This document shows, piece by piece, positions 5,502 to 9,321 of a stretch of DNA of 9,321 nt. A program made the position numbers and the translations under genes. A model generated the notes under the pieces. The model did not search any database and had not been told where the DNA came from. It saw only the letters and a program-made list of their open reading frames with translations. Source of the stretch: Bacteroidales bacterium (GTDB lineage: Bacteria; Bacteroidota; Bacteroidia; Bacteroidales; ML635J-15); assembly GCA_028696755.1 (NCBI GenBank), contig JAQVGK010000104.1, forward strand, positions 1-9,321, written 5' to 3'. Within the stretch, counting starts at the first letter, position 1. Every line of letters begins with the position of its first letter.

Positions 5502-8038
5502 TAAAAATCGAATCTAAATCGCATTCGGAGACCATATTTCGAAACATTTGGATTATCCAAATATGTAAACCGTCTGACGAGGTCGACCCTAAAAAACTTA
5601 AATATATTGCCAACTCCGATACTACCCTCAATATAAGGTGTTTTTCCGAGTGAATATGTAATTTGGGTGCCATCAGTTGATATTGGTAGTCGGAATAAAT
5701 CGGTTTGTTCTGCCGGATTATTTTGTGAAGTAATATTCCCATATAAGGCTTTAAAAGTAACTATTTCTCTTAAATTTAATTGTCTTGTCAATGGTATCTT
5801 ATTGAAAAAGAAACCATTAAAAGAATGGTCAATCATCAATGAAGTGTATTGGTCGGTAGCAAACTCCAAAAAATTCATCATATTATACGATTCAATTTGG
5901 TAGGAATATGTTTGGTTAGCTTGAGGCAAGTTCAATAATGGATAAGGTACTTTTCCGAATATTTTCCCTGCTTCCCACACTACATCCGAATATCCAAATA
6001 CCGACACATAAAATCTTTTCCGAATCGAAAAACGTAAGCTTTGATAGTCATAATCGTTTTTCCAAAGTTTATTACCCGCGCTGTATCTAAGTTCAAACAC
6101 AGGGTATTTACTGTAAATTGGAACGCGATACGTTTTTCCTTGATAGAAACTTTCGTGTGGTGCAAATCGCAAATTGAGATAAAACTCCGAAATATTTAAA
6201 TGACTAACATTATTTTGCTGCGAGAGATAATCGGTATAATTAAAATATAAATTTCCTCCCGGAGCCTGATTGGTAAACTTATAACCCAAGGTGTACGAAA
6301 AATGATTTTGAAACTCGTTCAAATGTTCAAGTTTGAATGTTTTATTATAGAAAATCTTATCGTTTACCCCTCTTTTTATGGATAGTAGAATATTATCTTC
6401 CATTAAAAATTGCATTTGTTGTCCCGGTAATTGCGTTTCGTTCTGAATGCTCATTTTCAAAGATTTAACAGGAAACTCCATAAAGTTTCTTTTTGTAAAT
6501 GACCAATTGGCACCAAGATAATATTTGGGCAATTTATCAGTAAGCCCATAAGCAACGTACGTTTCTAAGTTTAATTTTTTACTAAGTTTGTCGGTTGTTC
6601 TACCTCCAAATCGAAAACGTAAACCCTCGATAGGATTATACATGTAAAAAGTATTTATTGGCCCAATTTCAAATTTTCCAAAATCGCGGTAGCCAAATAG
6701 TACAACACCAGCTACTTTTATTGCTTTTTTAATTGCAGGATGACTTAACAAACTATCCATAGCACTGTAAGTGCCTGCTTCGGAGCTGCTGAGTCTTTCT
6801 GGCCTATGGGTTTCCCAGTATTCGTTACTCCGTTGCTTGGCACTGTCAAGCATTTGCATACTTTGGCCTTTAAATGTATTTTCGGCAAGCGAAGGAGTAA
6901 ATTTGTAATTGGAATATTGAACTGTTTTTTGACCAAATATACTACTGCTTTTTTTGGTAATACCAAAGTTGATAGAAATCATTTCGGACGACAACATTAA
7001 ACTATTATTTAATTGATTATCAAATTCTTGTACAACTTTTACATCATTTATCCAATTCAAGTTTACGGCTTTGTTCAACGATAATTCAACTTTTTTTACA
7101 GCATAACTTCCATCCAACAGAATGTATAAATATCCCTGAAAAAGAATATCTTGTTTATTGCGCGGACCAAAAAACAACTTAATATATTTCGAATTATCGG
7201 TTTGAATCGTATCTACAATATCGTACATATAAAATGTAGTAGCTAAATCGGCAATTGGACTTAAAAACTGATTAGAGAAAAAAAGTATGTTGTTGTCGTA
7301 AATGTCGATGTCTTGATACAAATACTTTATATTGTCCTGAATTCCTTTGTTGTCGAACCCCGGAAATGTAACGGCTTTATGTGCCGACACAATTTCTTTT
7401 ACCTGGCGCGGTGTACGTTGATAATGGTAATTTGATATATCCTCTTTCAAGTACATGGGTAAAATTTTCTTCCCGCTATTTTTCAACGAATCAATATTTT
7501 CAAACATAAACTGGAAGTGCTTGAAAATCTTTTTCTTTTGAAATTCAGGAGTAATATCATTTATGGCAAATTGTACCTTTTCGTATTTCTCGTTCTCGTA
7601 ATATTCCAATGCTTCAGCTTTATTTTTAGCCTTATTTTCTATTACTTTACGAATTAAATCAACTGACGGGTTATTTTTGTTCCTATATCTTTGTTTGCTT
7701 ACAACTATTTCTTTCAAATCCTGCGCTTGAGGCTGTAATTTAATTTCAAACTCCTTTTTTGAAGCATGTAAATAGATTGTTTCGGTTTTGTAGCCTACAC
7801 ACGATACGGTGAGTTTATTTTTGATTGGTTCGAAATTCTTTACTGTAAATACAAATTTGCCATCAGTGTCCGAAGCAGTTCCGTATTGATAATCAGACAT
7901 ATATAATGTAGCAAAAATCACGGGTTCATTCGTTTGCGAATCAGTAACAATTCCTTTAAAAGTCAAATCATTTTCGGTTATCGAAAAACAATTGAAAGAA
8001 AATAAAGAAAAAACAATTAGTAGTATTTGAATTTTCAT
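5501..8038 (-). CDS. Outer-membrane DUF5686 protein with carboxypeptidase-like regulatory domain
   Basis: This 845-residue protein has a signal peptide (about residues 1-19, KIQILLIVFSLFSF; the Cys at 17 lacks a proper lipobox). A CarboxypepD_reg-like beta-sandwich follows at about 27-103 (FKGIVTDSQTNEPVIFATLY, then ASDTDGKF and CVGYKT). The long DUF5686 region fills the rest, ending LRMRFRFDF. The terminal aromatic and alternating beta strands point to an outer-membrane barrel. The N-terminal sandwich is the same kind found on SusC/TonB proteins of this phylum, but no plug or TonB box is evident. The function of DUF5686 proteins is not established; a role in envelope upkeep or transport is a guess. 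It is the first gene of a two-gene unit with the TetR regulator. The 84-bp gap in front holds a palindrome. Length and ends look complete. Confidence 0.9.
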   Translation of the reverse strand: MKIQILLIVFSLFSFNCFSITENDLTFKGIVTDSQTNEPVIFATLYMSDYQYGTASDTDGKFVFTVKNFEPIKNKLTVSCVGYKTETIYLHASKKEFEIKLQPQAQDLKEIVVSKQRYRNKNNPSVDLIRKVIENKAKNKAEALEYYENEKYEKVQFAINDITPEFQKKKIFKHFQFMFENIDSLKNSGKKILPMYLKEDISNYHYQRTPRQVKEIVSAHKAVTFPGFDNKGIQDNIKYLYQDIDIYDNNILFFSNQFLSPIADLATTFYMYDIVDTIQTDNSKYIKLFFGPRNKQDILFQGYLYILLDGSYAVKKVELSLNKAVNLNWINDVKVVQEFDNQLNNSLMLSSEMISINFGITKKSSSIFGQKTVQYSNYKFTPSLAENTFKGQSMQMLDSAKQRSNEYWETHRPERLSSSEAGTYSAMDSLLSHPAIKKAIKVAGVVLFGYRDFGKFEIGPINTFYMYNPIEGLRFRFGGRTTDKLSKKLNLETYVAYGLTDKLPKYYLGANWSFTKRNFMEFPVKSLKMSIQNETQLPGQQMQFLMEDNILLSIKRGVNDKIFYNKTFKLEHLNEFQNHFSYTLGYKFTNQAPGGNLYFNYTDYLSQQNNVSHLNISEFYLNLRFAPHESFYQGKTYRVPIYSKYPVFELRYSAGNKLWKNDYDYQSLRFSIRKRFYVSVFGYSDVVWEAGKIFGKVPYPLLNLPQANQTYSYQIESYNMMNFLEFATDQYTSLMIDHSFNGFFFNKIPLTRQLNLREIVTFKALYGNITSQNNPAEQTDLFRLPISTDGTQITYSLGKTPYIEGSIGVGNIFKFFRVDLVRRFTYLDNPNVSKYGLRMRFRFDF

Positions 8039-8066
8039 TTTCGAAATTATTGACTAAATATTCATC

Positions 8067-8094
8067 AAATTATGAAATTATGAAATCATAATTT
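8067..8094. promoter_or_regulatory. Candidate TetR-family operator
   Basis: AAATTATGAAATCATAATTT (8075-8094) is a perfect palindrome with 9-bp arms and a 2-base centre. A further direct copy of the half-site, AAATTATGA, sits at 8067-8075, sharing one base with the palindrome. It is about 37 bases upstream of the DUF5686 start at 8038, where a repressor site would be expected. There is no T-run, so a terminator is unlikely. I found no convincing -33/-7 promoter beside it. Confidence 0.55.
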
Positions 8095-8122
8095 ATGAGC
8101 ACATTTATTCTAATTAAAAACA

Positions 8123-8539
8123 TTAAACCTCGTGAACTTTGTGTTTTTTAAATACCCAAAATTTTTGAAGTGTGTAATTAAAAGCAATTGAAACAAATAA
8201 ATCAGTAAAGAGCCGGCTTATTTTATAATCCACGCCTAAATATGTGGTAATCAAATATGTACCTGTTGATTTCAAAAAAATACTATTGGCAACCACAAGA
8301 ACAAATTTCATTAGCTGTTTTGCATAAGAATCTTCGTAAGGAATATCCTTTGTGTGGAAAGTCCAGGATTTGTTTAAGCTGAAATTAATGATTGCACCAA
8401 TCACACCACCGATAACTATACTCAACGTGTAGTGAAAATGGAAAATCTCTGTCAGAAAGATCATTATCAAATAATCGGTGATGCCGCCAACAAATGCCGA
8501 AAATTGAGCTTTTACAAACACAAAAACCGGATTAAGCAT
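8123..8539 (-). CDS. GtrA-like four-helix membrane protein
   Basis: The protein has four predicted membrane helices, starting at VKAQFSAFVGGITDYLIMIF, YTLSIVIGGVIGAIINFSL, LMKFVLVVANSIFLKSTGTY and SRLFTDLFVSIAFNYTL. The family marks NKSWTFH after helix 2 and QKFWVFK after helix 4 are typical of GtrA (PF04138). GtrA-like proteins are thought to move lipid-linked sugars or related lipids across the cytoplasmic membrane. I chose the ATG at 8537-8539 (138 residues), which follows the upstream stop TAG by one base. An ATG at 8578 would add 13 residues but overlap the preceding gene by 38 bases. The partner gene makes a phospholipid-type product, so the pair may make and move one lipid. That pairing is inferred. 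Confidence 0.85.
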   Translation of the reverse strand: MLNPVFVFVKAQFSAFVGGITDYLIMIFLTEIFHFHYTLSIVIGGVIGAIINFSLNKSWTFHTKDIPYEDSYAKQLMKFVLVVANSIFLKSTGTYLITTYLGVDYKISRLFTDLFVSIAFNYTLQKFWVFKKHKVHEV

Positions 8540-8540
8540 T

Positions 8541-9164
8541 CTACTTGCTTTGCAGTTTTTCTTTAATATCGCATTCATCTGCTACTTTTAAAAGCTTAGT
8601 TGTATCAACAATATTGGAAACCAATAAAAATAAGGTTGTTACAAGTGAAATATATTGTATAGAATTATGAAATAAAACTTCAATAATCAGTATCAACGAC
8701 AATATTATTCGCACCTCAGTGGGACCGAAAAGCCCTGAATCAATGGAGTATTTACCTGTAATTTTATATTTTACGGTTGTTGTAATCATTTCCCAACCAT
8801 ATAATACTACAAATAAAAAACCAACAATTTCCCAAGCTCCATCTACGTAAACCACAAAGCCTAAGCCGATTAAAATGACTCCAAGCCAGTCTACAGTTAT
8901 GTCGAGCGCATATCCATACCATTTACGCGGTATATGCCGGTAATAGGCAATCCGCCCATCGAGCGAATCGCCAAACCAACAAATAAAATATCCCAACACA
9001 CCAAGCAGCAAAAAAGTGGGGTGAATGTAGAAGGCTAATAAAAAACTTGCAAAAGTCAGTATACTCCCCAAAAAACCAATAGCGGTAAGCATATCAGAAC
9101 TTAACCATTTAGGCATCCGTTGTACCAAATAAGCAATGAATTTTTGTTCTGAATCTTTAAACAA
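8541..9164 (-). CDS. CDP-alcohol phosphatidyltransferase family protein (TTG start, possibly truncated)
   Basis: From the TTG at 9162-9164 the product is 207 residues with several membrane helices and the family signature: GDSLDGRIAY (65-74), then G84, D88 and D92, i.e. D66xxDGxxA-Y, a 9-residue gap, GxxxDxxxD. Compared with the classical D(x)2DG(x)2AR(x)8G(x)3D(x)3D, the arginine after A73 is tyrosine and there is one extra residue before the glycine. It would transfer a phosphatidyl group from CDP-diacylglycerol to an alcohol such as inositol phosphate or glycerol phosphate; the acceptor cannot be told. The frame continues upstream of the TTG with plausible N-terminal sequence (IAEGRNRTNL directly before it) and is then stopped by TAG at 9255-9257. 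No standard start lies between, so TTG may not be the real start. Confidence 0.8.
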   Translation of the reverse strand: MFKDSEQKFIAYLVQRMPKWLSSDMLTAIGFLGSILTFASFLLAFYIHPTFLLLGVLGYFICWFGDSLDGRIAYYRHIPRKWYGYALDITVDWLGVILIGLGFVVYVDGAWEIVGFLFVVLYGWEMITTTVKYKITGKYSIDSGLFGPTEVRIILSLILIIEVLFHNSIQYISLVTTLFLLVSNIVDTTKLLKVADECDIKEKLQSK

Positions 9165-9321
9165 GTTGGTGCGATTTCGACCTTCTGCAATAGCTTTTAC
9201 AACTTCGCTTGTTGTATAATTTGTTTTATTTTCCTTAATGATTTTTTTAACCTGCTATTCTGTTATCTTTTTCGATTTTTTATTCATTCTTTCCTTTATC
9301 GTTTCTACCACATAATAAACC
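9165..9321 (-). other. In-frame upstream extension of the phosphatidyltransferase gene, interrupted by TAG
   Basis: Reading leftward from the edge, the same frame gives VYYVVETIKERMNKKSKKIT, E, then TAG (9255-9257), then QVKKIIKENKTNYTTSEVVK, AIAEGRNRTN and the TTG. An ATG at 9285-9287 has AAGGAAAG a few bases upstream, a plausible ribosome site. From this ATG the gene would be 248 residues with the TAG as codon 11. CAG to TAG is one base change. Either this is one gene broken at codon 11, or an upstream gene ends at the TAG and the next one starts late at the TTG. Confidence 0.6.

Noticed and set aside
5378..5742. Frames of 91 and 103 codons across the DUF5686/TetR junction
   Set aside because: Both overlap two well-supported genes in other frames and have no domain.
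7976..8005. Lipoprotein signal for the DUF5686 protein based on Cys17
   Set aside because: The residues before it (SFN) do not fit a lipobox; an ordinary signal peptide and outer-membrane barrel fit better.

Overview
The window looks like DNA from a Bacteroidota genome, most likely Bacteroidales or a relative. It is AT-rich. Start regions mostly lack Shine-Dalgarno sequences. Promoter candidates fit the phylum's TTG / TAnnTTTG pattern. The gene families (BT4734-like primase domain, DUF3987, CarboxypepD_reg + DUF5686) are typical of the phylum. No gene identifies a genus.

Left half (1-4140, + strand): part of an integrative or mobilizable element. An unrecognised gene enters from the left edge and ends at a strong terminator (836-861). 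A new promoter (877-908) then starts an apparent operon: a small excisionase-like HTH protein (972-1280), a DUF3987 P-loop protein (1277-2515, ATGA overlap), a primase-like protein (2721-3593), a second HTH protein (3604-4092), and a terminator (4114-4140). The order HTH, ATPase, primase resembles the excision/replication part of NBU-type elements. No integrase or relaxase lies inside the window. Between the ATPase and primase genes is a 205-bp gap packed with AGGTTGT motifs in both orientations, a candidate origin or operator.

Middle (4093-4859): no convincing gene. It holds direct repeats, a perfect 9-bp inverted repeat, a second terminator with no gene in front of it, a promoter-like sequence facing right, and nested inverted repeats. 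The junction between element and chromosome probably lies here, but cannot be fixed from one end.

Right half (4860-9321, - strand): transcribed leftward. In transcription order: a CDP-alcohol phosphatidyltransferase, a GtrA-like membrane protein, then after an 84-bp gap with a strong palindrome an outer-membrane DUF5686 protein and a TetR-family regulator joined by a one-base stop/start overlap. The first pair suggests lipid head-group or glycolipid chemistry. The second pair suggests an envelope protein co-transcribed with its own regulator. The phosphatidyltransferase reading frame continues upstream of its only usable start (a TTG) but is cut by an in-frame TAG at 9255-9257, so this gene may be broken, mis-sequenced or recoded.
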